A DNA stretch of 64,000 nucleotides from Rusavskia elegans (lineage: Eukaryota; Ascomycota; Lecanoromycetes; Teloschistales; Teloschistaceae): NCBI GenBank assembly GCA_011316305.1, contig SAUG01000020.1, positions 654,963 to 718,962 of the forward strand. Reading direction: 5' to 3'. Below are positions 1 through 11,912 of this stretch, piece after piece. The notes under the pieces were generated by a model. The model saw only the letters and a list, made by a program, of their open reading frames with translations, ran no database searches and had not been told where the DNA came from. Within the stretch, counting starts at the first letter, position 1; each line of letters opens with the position of its first letter. Position numbers and translations under genes: made by a program.

Positions 1-859
1 AGAATATAAATACGGCGAACGACGAAATCTATAGTTATACTACCTATAACTACCCCGTTACTGCCGAAATTATAAATAGCTAAATAGACCCTTTTCGTCT
101 TACCTTACGACTCTTCTAGCCGCTTAAACTACTAACCTTTTTACTTTCGGATAGAATATAAGTCGCTAATTTACTACGTATAGATACTATACTATAGAAA
201 AATTATACTAGATATAGTAATCTTCTATAGTTATTAGTTCTAGCTATCGGCGTACGTTCTAAAGTAATCTAGATAGCCGAACTTTTATTAACTATCGTAA
301 ATAAATATAGGAAGCGACTACCTAGCTAACTTATAATAAGCTAGAATCTCTATAAAATAGTAGGCTAATTGACTATATTTCTAGCTATTATATTTTTTTC
401 TAATCTTCTAACGGTCTAAGCGAGCCTTTACTATTTCTAAACTAACTACCGCTCGCCTCTAGAGCTAGAGCTATCGAGTCTAATCTTCGGCCTTACTAGT
501 TATATTGTCTAGTTCTAAATAGTATAAGAACTCGAAGCTTTCTATTTATTACTAAAGACTATTATTATATTATTTTAACTTTCGAAGCTTTATCTAACCT
601 ATTCTAAACCTTAAATCTACTTTTATATTATTTCTATTATTAAGGCTTTATATCAATCTTTATAACCTTAATAGTTTTAAATAATATTTTTTTTTAGGAA
701 TTTTCTATCGAAAATAATAGGCTCCTATAATTATATCTAGAACTAACCATGCCCGGATTCTAATTATTTTCCGCTATTAAAATCTCCTTCTATTATATCT
801 AAAAATAATCCGGATCTCTTTATAGCTTTTAGTCCCTTTCCGATACTTCTAAGCTTAAG

Positions 860-3800
860 TAATTTATTCGGCCTCGAAGTTATTACTCTTTTAGACTACT
901 TACTATCTAGATCTTCAATAACGTCCAACCTTTATAGCGCTACTCTTTATAGAAATTCTCTAATTTAATCTAGTACTAAGTTCGGTAATATATCTACCCC
1001 TATACTCCTTATAAATAATACTAAGCTAGAGGGTTCCGGCTATCCTATTAATATAATTCCGAAACTCGAAACCCGTTCGGATTATAAAAACTAGGAGGAA
1101 GGTATTATAGTCTACTATATTTTTAATAACCTCCGGACTACTACTAAAGGCCCGGATATTTTTAAATATAAAGAAAAACGTATAAAATACGCCTATATAG
1201 TAATTAAGACGATCTATAGTACTAACGCTAAAAACTTTACTAAAAATATTATATTAGATTCTAAAAAAATACTAAATAAATTCTAGATATAATATAGAAT
1301 CTATAGTACCGGTAAGTTTATAGAAGTTAACGCTTAACTAGATATACTCTATTATATTAGTTTCTTTAAAAAGATAGAGGCCTATATAGCTAAATTTCGC
1401 GAGTTTACTAATAAAATCTTAGCTATAGGCGTTATTATTTTAGAAAGCTTTTTTATTTTAAAATTTCTTTAAAGCTTTAGTACCTCTTTTTACTATTTCA
1501 AGACCTTATTTTTCTAAAATAATATTATTATTAATTATAAAAATAGTTAAAAATAGAAGATTATTATCCTAGACGAAACTACTAGTACTACTATTAATAA
1601 AAAGTATCGCTAATATAATATTAGTAAGTTTACTACTATTAGAACTAAGGCCTTCCTCTCTATAAATAACCCGAATAAACGAGTTATTAAAATCGACTAC
1701 TATTCCTACTATAATGGAAACGGCTATATAAAGGACTCTTACTATAGTCTATATTCTGAGTTAAAGAAGACTTAGATAGTAGAAAAATAGAAGAACGGTA
1801 GTAGTAAATACTAAAAAGGTAGCGGTAATAATAATAGAGGTAAAAATAATAAAGGAAAAGATAGTAAAGACAGTAAAAATAATAAATCTAATAACGATAA
1901 ATCTAGAAATAAATCTACCGAGTTTAAAAAGTTATTAAACTCTATTATAATAGTACAGGCCCCTACTAATTTTAGTTTTAAAACTTTCGTTCCTATAGCT
2001 TTATCGGCCCTGTTAAATAAACTCGATTTTACTAATAGTTAAATATTTAACTATATCTATAATAATTATACTATTCTCTAGCAGTACCTTTTTATTAAAT
2101 CTAATATAAAATCTATCTAGAACGAGCCTATAACTAGTATCGGGAACGCTATTAGCTCCCGATTAATCGTTAAAAATACTATAATACTTAACTACTTTAT
2201 TAATAGTAAATACCGCTCTATAGAATTCTATAATATCTTTTATACCTCTAGTCAGGCGCTAATTTCCTATTTATATTATAAATTTTAAAAATAGGTATTA
2301 AAGTAATAGTTAATGATTCTAGTTTTCGTTTTAACTTTTATACTCCGGATTTAATATTAATTATCTATACGTATAATAGTCTATTTCTATTAAATATTAA
2401 TACCATATAGCGCGGCCCCGTAAAATCTTTTTCTATTTCTTTTTTTTTTTCTATTTTCGTCTTTATTATTAATACCCGATATAGTTTTAAAGGCCTTTAC
2501 TAAAATATTAGTAGAGATAGAAAATATCTAGTATACCCGGCTTAGATATCTAGGTAATTAGAAATAATATAAATTAGCGAATATATTTATAGAAATTAAT
2601 CTATCTAAAGTTTCTAAATCTAAATCCAGAATCTATAAAGTATATATTCTAGGTAAATAATATTAATAGTTCTATTAGAGCTATATCCGCCTCGGTAACG
2701 GTTCTATAAATCTTATTTATACTAACTATATAGGTCCTATTTAGGAAAGTAAAATTCTAGTTATAAACGATAGAAGTTAAAATATTTTTATTTTTTTAAA
2801 TTATACTACCTAAAAGTATAGTATCTATATAACTAAAATAAAAGACGCTTCTAAGATTTTAAAATACTAGAATTACTTATATTTTTATAAAAAAAAGGTA
2901 TCTTCGTTATTAAACGTTTTTATAGTATTAACGACTTTAGAAACTATATTATATCTAAAAATCTTACTAATAAAAGTATCTAGTAGAAGTCTATTATATT
3001 TAAATAATCTATAATAGAAAAGTATTTCTAAACGTTTCGGGTAAATACAAGCCTACTCTATATTAGTTTATAGCGGCTTTAGTAAGAAATATTAGCCGTT
3101 ATTTATTAAAGCTACTATTTTTCTATACTTCCGGTAACCTAGTAGTAAACTAGGTATAACCCTTTATAAGAAAAGTACGATAAGTTTTTAGATTTAAACT
3201 AATTCCGTATTTTAGGTCCTATAGTATACTTAAAATATAGTAAAAAGTTTAGGAAATTCTATAATTGAAGCTATAAATATATTTTAGTCGATTACTATAG
3301 CAATATTATCTATAAGCTATTTAACTTTTAAAATAAAATTGTCTATATTTCCTCCGTAGTATTTAAAAAAATAGGTTAAAACCTAGACTTATTAGATCTA
3401 TAGGAGTTAGAGGAATTAGAAAATAAATTTTAAAAATAGCCTTTACGGAAATAGTAGCGTACTAATAGGAGATCTAATTTTAAAAGATTATAGCCGTAAT
3501 CTAGTAACCTCCTATTAATATTTAAACTAATAGCTTTCCCGGTACTTTATCGAACATTCTTTATCTATAGTTAAGCTTTATTACTAGCTAACTTACCTAC
3601 TAGTTTTTATATTACTAAAGTTAATAGTTCCGATCTAGAATCCGATAAATAATTACCCCGCCTTTAGGCTATTGTATCTCGTCTATAGACTGATCGTACT
3701 ATCTTATCTCTTATTAAAGTTTTATATAAATATTGAGTATTAAATAATTATAATAATTTCTTACTAGACTTAATTATAAACGTCTATATATTTATTAATA

Positions 3801-6180
3801 CTATAAAAAAAATACTATATTAGATTCTTCCGAACCTTAGTTATATAAAGAGGCTATAGAATTATCCTATACTAATAGATAGCGTAAGGCTTTAGAAGAA
3901 AAACTAGTATTATTAGAATTAAATAAAATTTAAATACTATATACTAGAATATTACTACCTTCTATAAAATATCCTCTAGAGGGTTAATAGATATATAAAA
4001 TTAAAAGGGACGTCGATAGTAATATTACGCGCTTTAAAGCTCGCTAGGTCGTTTATAGCTTTAAATAGGAAGCCGATATCGATTTTAATAAAACCTTCGC
4101 TTCGATTATTAAACCTATATTATATAAAGCTATTTTCGCTATAGCTGCCGCTTATAGCCTAAAGCTCGATTAGAAAGATATTAAAACCGCCTTCCTCTAA
4201 AGTTATAGCGATAAAATTATCTATATATAATATCCTACTAGTTTTAGTAATACCAATATAATATATAAGCTCCGGAAAATCTTCTATAGTTTTAAATAGT
4301 CGCCTTAGATCTGGTACCGCTATCTCGCTAAATTCTTTACTACTATCGGCTTTAAATTTCTAGTATCCGATTATAATATCTTTTATAATAGTATAATTAT
4401 TATCGGCGTTTATATTAATAATATCTTTCTATATAGTACTAGTTACTAGAACCTTAATAATATTAAGGTTTATTTAATCGAACGTTTCTAAATATTAGAT
4501 TTAGGCTTTATTAATTTCTACCTCGGTATAAAGATTATTAGGAACCGGGAATTCCGAACTATTGAATTAAACTAAACTATCTAAATTAAATAGACTTTAA
4601 AGGACTATAGTTTTACTATCTATAAAAATAATATTTCTATCTTTATAGATTCCGGTTTTTATTTAGAAACCGTCCCCGCTAATTAAAAATATTTTCTATA
4701 GATAAAATATAAATATTAGAGTACTATCGGCTCTTTAATATATACTATATTTAGAACCCGCCTTAATATTACTTTTACTATTTCGATTATTAGCTAATAT
4801 TCGTCTAATCCTATAAACTACTACTAGAATACTATTACTAGAATTTTCAAATATCTATATAAAATAACTTACTTTACTTTTATCTATAGAGGCGACCTAT
4901 AAAAACTTCGGAGATATACCGATACCGATTAGATAGATAACTATAAAACCCGTTACTCTATTTTTAGATACGTCTTCGATATTAGATCCGGCGCTATTAG
5001 CTAGTTATCTAAATAGTAAACTATTATAGCTATATTAACTACTAAAGTAGAGTTTGATAGAGAGACTAGAGCTACTAAGAAGGCTATTTAGTTAAATTAT
5101 ATCCGAAATTAGGTATTAAGTAATAAGTAGGATCTAAATACTACTTTACTTTAAAAGGCGCTGCTTGTTTCTAGATGGCCTGTTAATTTACTATTAATTA
5201 AAAGTTTTATAGTAGGTAAAATAGATACTTCATTAATAATTAGGTTTTTTTATAACTGCTAGTAGATATTTAATTTTAAAGAACGAACCGTTTATAATAA
5301 CAGCGAATTTAGTACTATTAGCTGTTTTTAGAAAAAGCCTGTTAATAGTCTGTTATCTAGAACTTGAAATTATATTATAACAGTCAGTTTTCCTTTATAA
5401 CTCGTTAATTTACTGCTAATTAATTATTTTAGAGGATTCTAGATTAATTAGATATTAATATATTATTAATTTAATATTAAAATAATATTTTAATTAATCT
5501 AAAACTCTATTATATATTTAATTTATCGGAATTATAATCGATAACTCTCTTTGGTCTAGTTAGTAAAATACTATAGATATTCTATTCTTCTATAAACCAG
5601 TCCCGATTAGAATAATTCGATCTCTCGGTTTTCGATTTTTTAAACTAATTTGGCTATTTAACCCGCCTAGATAAAATAAATCGACCTATCGGATTAAGAT
5701 CTCGAAAGGTCGACCTATAGGCCGATAGATCGATTTTTATATTTTACGGTTATATAAAATATAATACGAACAGCCTGTCTTCGTAAAACAGTATATTATT
5801 TTAAACAGATATAATTAATTACGGTTTATTCGTATTACCTATACTCGACATTCTTGATCACGTAATATTTTTGATTATATAATTTGAATAGCATATTAAC
5901 ACGCTGTTCAGATATTGGAAACGTTATCTAAAATAGATATAGTAACCTTTTATAGCGATAACTAGGGCGCTATTACCATTACTAAAAACCTTTAATTCTA
6001 TAACTGTATTAAATATATCGATATCTATATTAAATTCCTATAGGAAAAGGTCGTTAATAAAACTATCGACCTTTAATATATTCTAACGGAATAAATAGTT
6101 ACTAATAGGCTTATTAAAGCTCTAGATAAAAATAAATTCGAGGCTTTCTGTACCGTATTTAAACTTTAAGCGATAATAGC
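860..6180 (+). pseudogene. Copia-1 gag-pol remnant
   Basis: Retrotransposon polyprotein for capsid, protease, integrase, reverse transcriptase and RNase H, destroyed by RIP. A gag zinc knuckle (CX2CX4HX4C) lies at 1701-1742, but its Cys and His codons now read as Tyr (TGT/TGC/CAT to TAT/TAC). A Lys/Ser/Asn-rich linker follows. Integrase-like sequence is near 2.7-3.1 kb. Reverse transcriptase has the stretch for K-T-A-F-L near 4.18 kb and the YVDD box changed to Y-I-N-N at 4411-4422. RNase H begins near 4.9 kb and is split by the insertion at 5145-5933. Stops are TAA/TAG at Gln or Trp positions, as RIP predicts. The start is uncertain because ATG has been lost. Order integrase then reverse transcriptase defines Ty1/copia. 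Confidence 0.85.
5145..5933. mobile_element. Insertion X inside Copia-1 RNase H, unidentified
   Basis: About 789 bp interrupt the Copia-1 RNase H; Copia-2 and Copia-3 read straight through the site (near 47395 and 60105). The insert keeps many CA and TG dinucleotides, unlike its host, so it was hit less by RIP. The motif AACAG or its complement CTGTT recurs about ten times (for example 5180, 5299, 5338, 5350, 5378, 5768, 5786, 5803, 5903). A longer unit near 5179-5200 recurs, diverged, near 5401-5426. The flanks fit a TA target duplication, but I see no convincing terminal inverted repeat. No protein frame is visible. A non-autonomous DNA transposon is the best guess. Confidence 0.55.
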
Positions 6181-6220
6181 GATAATCTATCTAAATAAAG
6201 ATTTTTCTAATAATATTCTC

Positions 6221-6245
6221 CCCCGGAATATAATTAACTCCGGGG
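6221..6245 (+). other. Hairpin after pol in Copia-1
   Basis: CCCCGGA (6221-6227) pairs with TCCGGGG (6239-6245) around an 11-nt AT loop. The same 7-bp stem is present in Copia-2 and Copia-3 at the junction between pol and the downstream frame, in otherwise AT-rich sequence. It could act in the element RNA (translation, processing or packaging); the role is inference. Confidence 0.6.
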
Positions 6246-6629
6246 TAATACCGATTACTATATACCTATAATTATTATCTTCGGAGAATATAATATATAC
6301 TAAAGGAAGTAGTTAAATTTCCATATAACTCTAGGCCTTATAGGCCTATCTAAATAATACCTATAACGTTTTTAAATCGCTATACTCATTATATACTTTC
6401 CGATAGTATATTTAATCGAAATCTATATATAATCGCCTATACCCGGATTCGTTCTTCTATTTTAGTAGTAAAATACTAAAAATATATCTTTAGTCTAAAC
6501 TCTATTGAATTCTATATTAGATTTAATATATTAATTGGTTTTAATACTAATTAAAGTGTTCTGGCTATTTAGTAATTATCTAGATACTATGTAAGGTTTA
6601 TCGGAACTAGCGCGGATATATAGCTCTAG

Positions 6630-7266
6630 CTATATATTTTCGCCCGCTATCTACTACTACTATATTTTTTCGAATATATTTTTACTAAACCTATACTATC
6701 CGATATATAAATTAAACCGTTCGACTTTTTGTACTTTATACTTTAATTTAATCCTATTTATAGCTATTATAGATTTCAATAGTCCTTTAAAATTTAACTT
6801 TACCGCCTGTATTTCTAGAGAACTCGACCTATATATATATATCGAAGTATTTAATAAACTACTTAATAACTTTCGAGTTTATATCGCCTATATAAACTAT
6901 AATAATAATCTACTCCATTTCTATACTCGAGTACTATTCTATCTAAACTTCGAATCTAAGTACTATTAAATAAAAGATAATATCGATAGCTTTTAGAATC
7001 GCGATATTTTTAGCCGCCTATAGCTAGATAGCGATAATATATAAATACGTATTAGGGTTTTTACTATCTAGCCGTTCCGCTAAATTAACTATAGAATACT
7101 ATAGGAAGACTAGAAATAGTACTATTAGAATACTATAATCGTTAATAATCCGAAAACTTATATTAATCCTCGAAGCTATAGTAAATACTTCTTTATCTAG
7201 AACTATCTAGGCGATATAACTTTCGATATATCTATAAAGATTTAGAATATTCTAATAGTCGTTTAA
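6630..7266 (+). pseudogene. Extra frame downstream of pol in Copia-1 (ORF3)
   Basis: Between the pol end and the 3' LTR, one reading frame can be followed in all three Copia copies. Here it is clearest from about 6770 to 7266: it reads R-E-L-D-L-Y-I-Y-I-E-V-F near 6820-6860 and N-N-P-K-T-Y-I-N-P near 7145-7170, with stops of the TAA/TAG kind. It ends at TAA 7264-7266. I do not recognise the protein. Copia elements normally end with RNase H, so a frame here would be an accessory gene. The real start is not identifiable after loss of ATG. Confidence refers to it being a coding remnant. Confidence 0.5.
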
Positions 7267-7749
7267 TATACGCTTCTAAAGTAAAAAAAAAAAATATAAT
7301 ATCTATATCTTTTAGTACTTCGGCTGTACCGATTATAAACGCTAATACCTATAACTTACTATTAAATAGATACCTTCGATCGTCGAAGCTCTAGATACGC
7401 CCTTCTAATCGGGTAATATCCGTTTTAAATACTTTAAATAGATCTATATTATAAATTAGTACTAGTATCTATACCAGTATTCTTTTAAATATACTACTAT
7501 TAAATAGAGTTTAGAGTACTATAGAAATTATAGGAGCTCTATTTATCTAGATTTCGATTTTTATAATTTATATACGCAGATCTGCTGTAGGAATCTTATT
7601 CTTTTATCTTATCTTTCTCGTATATATATCTATTAAAGGAGCTCTTTAAACTTTATCTACCTCGCCGTTATTATATATAAACTTTTTTTCCTATAGGTTT
7701 TTTAGCGAGTATATAGCGAGTCTATTAAATTTTTACTTCTAGTATTTAT

Positions 7750-8660
7750 TTAGTTATTTGTTTTGGCTTTAGTACCCGGTAAACCAGTAATTCGGTAAGT
7801 AAATCAAGTGTTAGTATACCAGTATTAAATATACAGTAGCAGAACTTATATCCTAGTTTAGGTAACGTAAATAACGGTTCTATAGAATTTTAATTTAAAT
7901 TTACTTAGTAATATAACGTATCCTTCTACCGATAATTTAACGTAGAAATTTTTATAGATAAATATACCTTATAGTTATCGCTTCTTCTTCTTTTACTAGT
8001 AATATAAGTCTAAAACCCCTTACGTATATATATATTCCCGTAACAGCTATACCGCAGCTAAACCAGACGGTAGTACCTTCCTATATCTATAATAACTATA
8101 TCTACCCGCGTAGTCGTCGACTACTTTATTATAGCTAGAGTAACCTATTCCGACTTCGATAAAGATCTGTTCCTTACCGCCTTTAAAACGCGCTATCCGA
8201 CCTCCCTACCCCCCTTTAGCTTAATTAACCGGGTAAAGCTTCTAGCTGTAGTAGCTAGTATACTAATAGGTAACTCTATAACTAGCGACCCTCTTAAAGC
8301 TACGCGGGCTAAAGAATACTTTAATAGTTTAGTAGAGCGTTTAGGTACGTATAGCCGAGATAATAGATATAGATAATTACTTCGTAGTATAGCGGTAGAT
8401 ATAGCGGAAATATTAGAAGCTGATAATTATATATAACGTTAAGGAAGGAATAGTAAAGGATTCGTAATCGAACGAAGAAGGAAATAGTTAAACGGAAGTA
8501 ATTAACGCTATAAACCTTATCGAACGAACTATATACCTTCGGCTATAAAACTTTCTTTATATATAAAATATAATAATTGTTACCGTATATAACGTTATTA
8601 GAATATATATATATATATATAAACTTAATATAACCCCAGACAGGAGCTTTCCAGAAGGAG
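7750..8660 (+). mobile_element. Family A element, copy A1 (inserted in Copia-1)
   Basis: A repeat of about 0.91 kb sits in the 3' part of Copia-1. It begins with a TAGTTATTTGTTTTGGC-like end and finishes near CCAGAAGGAG. The flanks carry a near-duplicate of 15-16 bp (TACTTCTAGTATTTAT at 7735-7750 and TACTTTTAGTATATAT at 8661-8676) that is single in Copia-2 and Copia-3, so it is a target duplication. Related copies are at 8876 (fragment), 10014, 12826 (fragment), 17259, 24209 and 28985 (fragment). Variable 11-16 bp duplications suggest target-primed reverse transcription by a LINE-like enzyme; terminal inverted repeats are absent. A TA microsatellite near 8607-8625 is a fixed part of the family. 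Confidence 0.75.
8074..8376 (+). CDS. Conserved hypothetical frame of family A (stop-free, no ATG)
   Basis: A stop-free stretch of 100 codons ends at TAA 8374-8376. No ATG, GTG or TTG starts it, as expected after RIP. The same protein frame can be read, with a few stops, in A2 (near 10.4-10.7 kb), A4 (minus strand near 17.5-17.86 kb) and A5 (minus strand near 24.4-24.8 kb). Shared motifs include F-K-T-R-Y-P, F-S-L-I-N-R-V-K-L-L-A and F-N-S-L-x-E-R-L. In A2 and A5 the frame continues through I-D-N-Y-F-V-V, so the ancestral protein was probably about 150 residues; here a small deletion after E-R-L-G shortens it. I do not recognise the family and assign no function. Confidence 0.5.
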   Translation, partial: YLPISIITISTRVVVDYFIIARVTYSDFDKDLFLTAFKTRYPTSLPPFSLINRVKLLAVVASILIGNSITSDPLKATRAKEYFNSLVERLGTYSRDNRYR

Positions 8661-8699
8661 TACTTTTAGTATATATTTAGTATATTATTCGTACAGAAG

Positions 8700-8875
8700 T
8701 ATTAGAAGTACGTATTATATATAACAGTTATACTAAGGCGCTAAAGGCGCCAGTACCGATCAGACCTAGTAGTTTTCGGCGCCAAGGCCCTGCTATCTCC
8801 TTCTTATATACTTAGTCCAGGCGAAAGTCTATTTTAGTAAATCAAGCTTAATATTCTATATATATAATTTCAATA
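8700..8875 (+). repeat. 3' LTR of Copia-1
   Basis: 176 bp, matching the LTRs at 41802, 49246, 54532 and 61950. It starts TATTAGAAG (from TGTTGGAAG) and ends TTTCAATA (from TTTCAACA), so the ancestral ends were TGTTG...CAACA. The next bases (CTTTA) would be the 3' target duplication, but the other copy lies outside the window. Confidence 0.9.
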
Positions 8876-8990
8876 CTTTATACGTAAAATATAATAATTA
8901 TTGCCGTATATAACGTTATTTAGAAATATATATATATAAATATATATTCAATATAACTTTAGATAGAAATCTTCCAGAAAGGAAATCCTA
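8876..8990 (+). repeat. Family A tail fragment (A0)
   Basis: These bases match the last part of A1 (from about 8555 to 8660), including the TA-rich tract and the CTTCCAGAAAGGA end. They abut the Copia-1 LTR directly, so Copia-1 probably inserted into this A copy and the rest lies left of the window. Confidence 0.65.
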
Positions 8991-10013
8991 TTAATTTTTA
9001 CCTCGGTATAAAGATTATTAGGAACCGGAAACTCCGTACTATTTAGTTAAACTAAATTATCTGTATTAATTAAAATATAAAGATTATAGTTTCACTATTT
9101 ATAAAGATAATATTTTTATTCCTTTTCCCGCTAATTATAATTACTTTCTATTAATAAAGCGTAAATATTAGTATACTATCGGCTTTTTAAAATATACTAT
9201 ATTTAGAATCTTTTCCGATATCGTTTTTTACGTTTCTACTACTAGTCGGTATTTATCTAATTCTATAAACTACTACTAGATCGCTATTACTAGAATTTTT
9301 AAATACCTATATAAAATTATTTACTTTATTTTCATTTATAGAAGCGATCTATAAAAGCTTCGGGGGTATACTAATACTAATTAAAAAAATAATCTAAAGA
9401 CCTATTATTTTACTTCCAGGTATATTTTTAATATTAGATCGGGTGCTATTAGCTGATCTTTTAAATAGTAAACTACTATAGCTATTTCGAATACTAAAAT
9501 AGAATTAGATAGGGAAACCGGAGCTACTAAAGAAGCTATTAAATAAATTTAAATTTAAACGCCGTTCTAGATATAGTAATCATTTATAGCGATAACTAAA
9601 GCGCTACTAAAAACATTTAATTTTATAGTTATACTAAATATAATAATATCTTCATTCAAATTCTATAGAAAAAGGTTGTTAATAAAACTATCGACTTCTA
9701 GTATATTCTAACGGAGTAAATAGTCATTAATAGATTTACTAAAATCCTAGATAAAAGTAAATTCGAGGCTTTCTATATAGTATTTAGGTTTGAAAATCTA
9801 AAGATATATTAAACTTTAAACGATAATAACGATAATCTATTTAAATAGAAATTTTTCTAATAATAATTTCTTCCAGTATATAATTAAATCCGGGGTACTA
9901 GTAATTACTATATACTTATAAATATTATCTTCGAGAAATATAATATATACTATAGAAAATAGTTAAACTTTCAAATAATTCTAGACTCTATAGATTTATC
10001 TATATAATATCTA
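8991..10013 (+). mobile_element. Copia fragment: end of reverse transcriptase, RNase H and 3' region
   Basis: It aligns with Copia-3 from about 59475 to 60565: the stretch F-Y-L-G-I-K-I-I-R-N-R, the RNase H region, the degenerate hairpin near 9874-9896 (only the CCGGGG side is kept) and the beginning of the post-pol region. A short piece between the RNase H blocks near 9540-9565 is altered. Both LTRs are missing. It stops at the start of A2. Confidence 0.8.
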
Positions 10014-10956
10014 TTTTGTTAATCAGGTTTTAGTTTTAGTATCCGATAAATTAATAGTTCGATAATAAATTAAATATTAGTATACTAGTATTAGAGATAC
10101 GATAGTAGAATATATATTCTTGTTTAATTAACGTAAATAATCGTTCTATAGAATTTGAATTTAAATTCATTTAATAATATAACGTATCTTTCCACCGATA
10201 ATTTAATATAGAAATTCTAATAGATAAATATATCTCGCAGTTATCGCTTCTTTTTCTTTTTCTTTTACTAGTAATATAAGTCCCTTATAAATACTACGAT
10301 TTACTAAAAGCTTTTACGTACGTATATACTTTCGTAATAGCTATAACTATAAGCTAAACTGGACGGTAGTATATTTATAATAACTAAATCCATCTATATA
10401 GTTGTCGACTATCTTATTATAATTATAATAATCTATTTCGATTTTAATCTAAATTTCCTTTTTATTATTTTTAAAACGTACTATTCGATCTCTCTACCTT
10501 CTTTTAACCTAATCGACCGGGTAAAACTTCTAGCTAAAGTAGCTAGCGTACTATCTAGCGGTATTTTTAAAGCTAAATAGACTAAAGAGTACTTTAATAA
10601 TTTAACGGAACGTTTAGGTACAAGTTATATAATTAATACGGCCGAGATAACAACTATAGATAATTACTTCGTAGTATAGTAGATGGATATAGTAAAGATT
10701 TTAGATAATTATAATTATTTATAATATTAAAAAAGAACTAGATAGTAGAGAATTTGTAATCGCGAATAAAAAAGGAAATAATTAAATAGAAGTAATTATC
10801 TACGCTATAAATCTTGCCTGACGAATATACTTTTAGCTGTAAAATTTTCTTTATACGTAAATATAATAATTATTATCGTATATAAAATTGAAAAAACATA
10901 TATATATATATATGAAAACTCAATATAATTCCAAATAGAAGCCTTTTAAAAAGAGC
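10014..10956 (+). mobile_element. Family A element, copy A2
   Basis: Full-length relative of A1 with the same order of motifs: TTTTGG-like head, the conserved frame (F-N-L-I-D-R-V-K-L-L-A near 10.5 kb, then E-R-L-G and I-D-N-Y-F-V-V near 10.6-10.68 kb), the TA tract near 10897-10914 and a CTTTTAAAAAGAGC end. The Copia sequences on its two sides come from different parts of Copia, so no target duplication can be read and a rearrangement is likely. Confidence 0.7.
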
Positions 10957-11536
10957 TAATTTACTATATATAGATATATTACAATAGAAATATCATATTA
11001 GTTATATAATAGTTAAAAATTTCGAAATATAATCTTTATAGTTATTAATTCTATAATCTGCTATCTAGTTAATTCTAGCTTTCGACGTATATTCTATAGT
11101 AATTTAGATAGCCGAACTCCTATCAGCTATTATAAATAAATACGGGAAGCGACTATCTAGCTAATTTAGTATATATTGGAATATTAATAAAATTGAAAGC
11201 TAGTAAACTATATTTCTAGCTATTATATTTTTTCTAACTTTCTAACGGTCTAAATGAACTTTTATTACTTTTAAACTAACTACTCCTTATTTTTAGAACT
11301 AGAACTATCGAGCCTAGCCTTCGGCTCTACTAGTTATATTATCTAGTTCTAAATAATATAATGATTCGAAACTTTTTACTTATTACTAAAGACTATTATT
11401 ATATTATTTTAGCTTTCGAAACTTTATTTAATCTATTTTAAATCTTATATCTACTTCTATAATATTATTATTAATATTATATAAAAATTTCAAATAACGT
11501 TTTCTTTAAAGACTATCTAATAACCTCCGAGTAAAT
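10957..11536 (+). mobile_element. Copia leader fragment
   Basis: It matches the untranslated leader of Copia-3 (about 55025-55605) and Copia-2, including the stretches around CGGGAAGCGACTATCTAGC and TCTAACGGTCTAA. It ends abruptly near 11536, where C1 sequence begins. In an intact Copia this leader lies upstream of the segment found here at 8991-10013, so the order is reversed. Confidence 0.8.
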
Positions 11537-11589
11537 AATAGATATTTTAGTATTTCGCTATTTTAATAGCGATAGAACTTTTCTAATAA

Positions 11590-11912
11590 TAGACTAGCCG
11601 TCGGATCGGGTTTCGGATTCTAAATCGTAACCCGATCCGACCCGCTAAAACCGCTAAGCTCTAGTATAAAAGTATAAAGCTAGTATAACTTTTATACAAA
11701 TTTACTAAAAAAATTCTAATTAATTAACTACGCTAGCTAGAGAGTCCGTAGTAAAACTAAATATATTATCTAGATATATTATCTTTATTTGATTATTAAA
11801 ATTATAATATATTAAATATATAATATAATCGGGTCGGGGTCGGATCGGGTTATCAAGATCGAATCGGATATCCAACGGTTCGATAGAAACCCGATCCGAA
11901 CCGGCCAGTCTA
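11590..11912. mobile_element. M1: hAT-type MITE, 323 bp
   Basis: Ends TAGACTAGCCG...CGGCCAGTCTA are imperfect terminal inverted repeats. It is flanked by a perfect 8-bp target duplication, TCTAATAA (11582-11589 and 11913-11920). The C2 element has the uninterrupted site near 34765, which proves the insertion. GC-rich subterminal repeats of the CCGATCCGACCCG kind lie at both ends, with an AT-rich core. 8-bp duplications are typical of hAT elements. It has no coding capacity. Confidence 0.85.

Larger units (their letters stand above)
1..8875 (+). mobile_element. Copia-1: Ty1/copia LTR retrotransposon, 5' end outside window
   Basis: This copy aligns along its length with Copia-2 (41802-49421) and Copia-3 (54532-62125), which fix the family structure: 176-bp LTR, initiator-tRNA type primer site, leader, gag-pol, hairpin, extra frame, 3' LTR. 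The window opens inside its leader, so the 5' LTR and primer site are missing. The 3' LTR is at 8700-8875. Two foreign sequences interrupt it, at 5145-5933 and 7750-8660; both are absent from the other two copies, so the empty sites can be read there. The base just after the LTR continues a family A tail, so Copia-1 itself probably inserted into an A element. It is heavily mutated by RIP and cannot encode a working protein. Confidence 0.9.

Noticed and set aside
11820..11912. Telomere-like or satellite GC repeats (GGGTCGGGTCGG)
   Set aside because: They occur only as subterminal repeats at hAT-type ends, with inverted orientation at the two sides.
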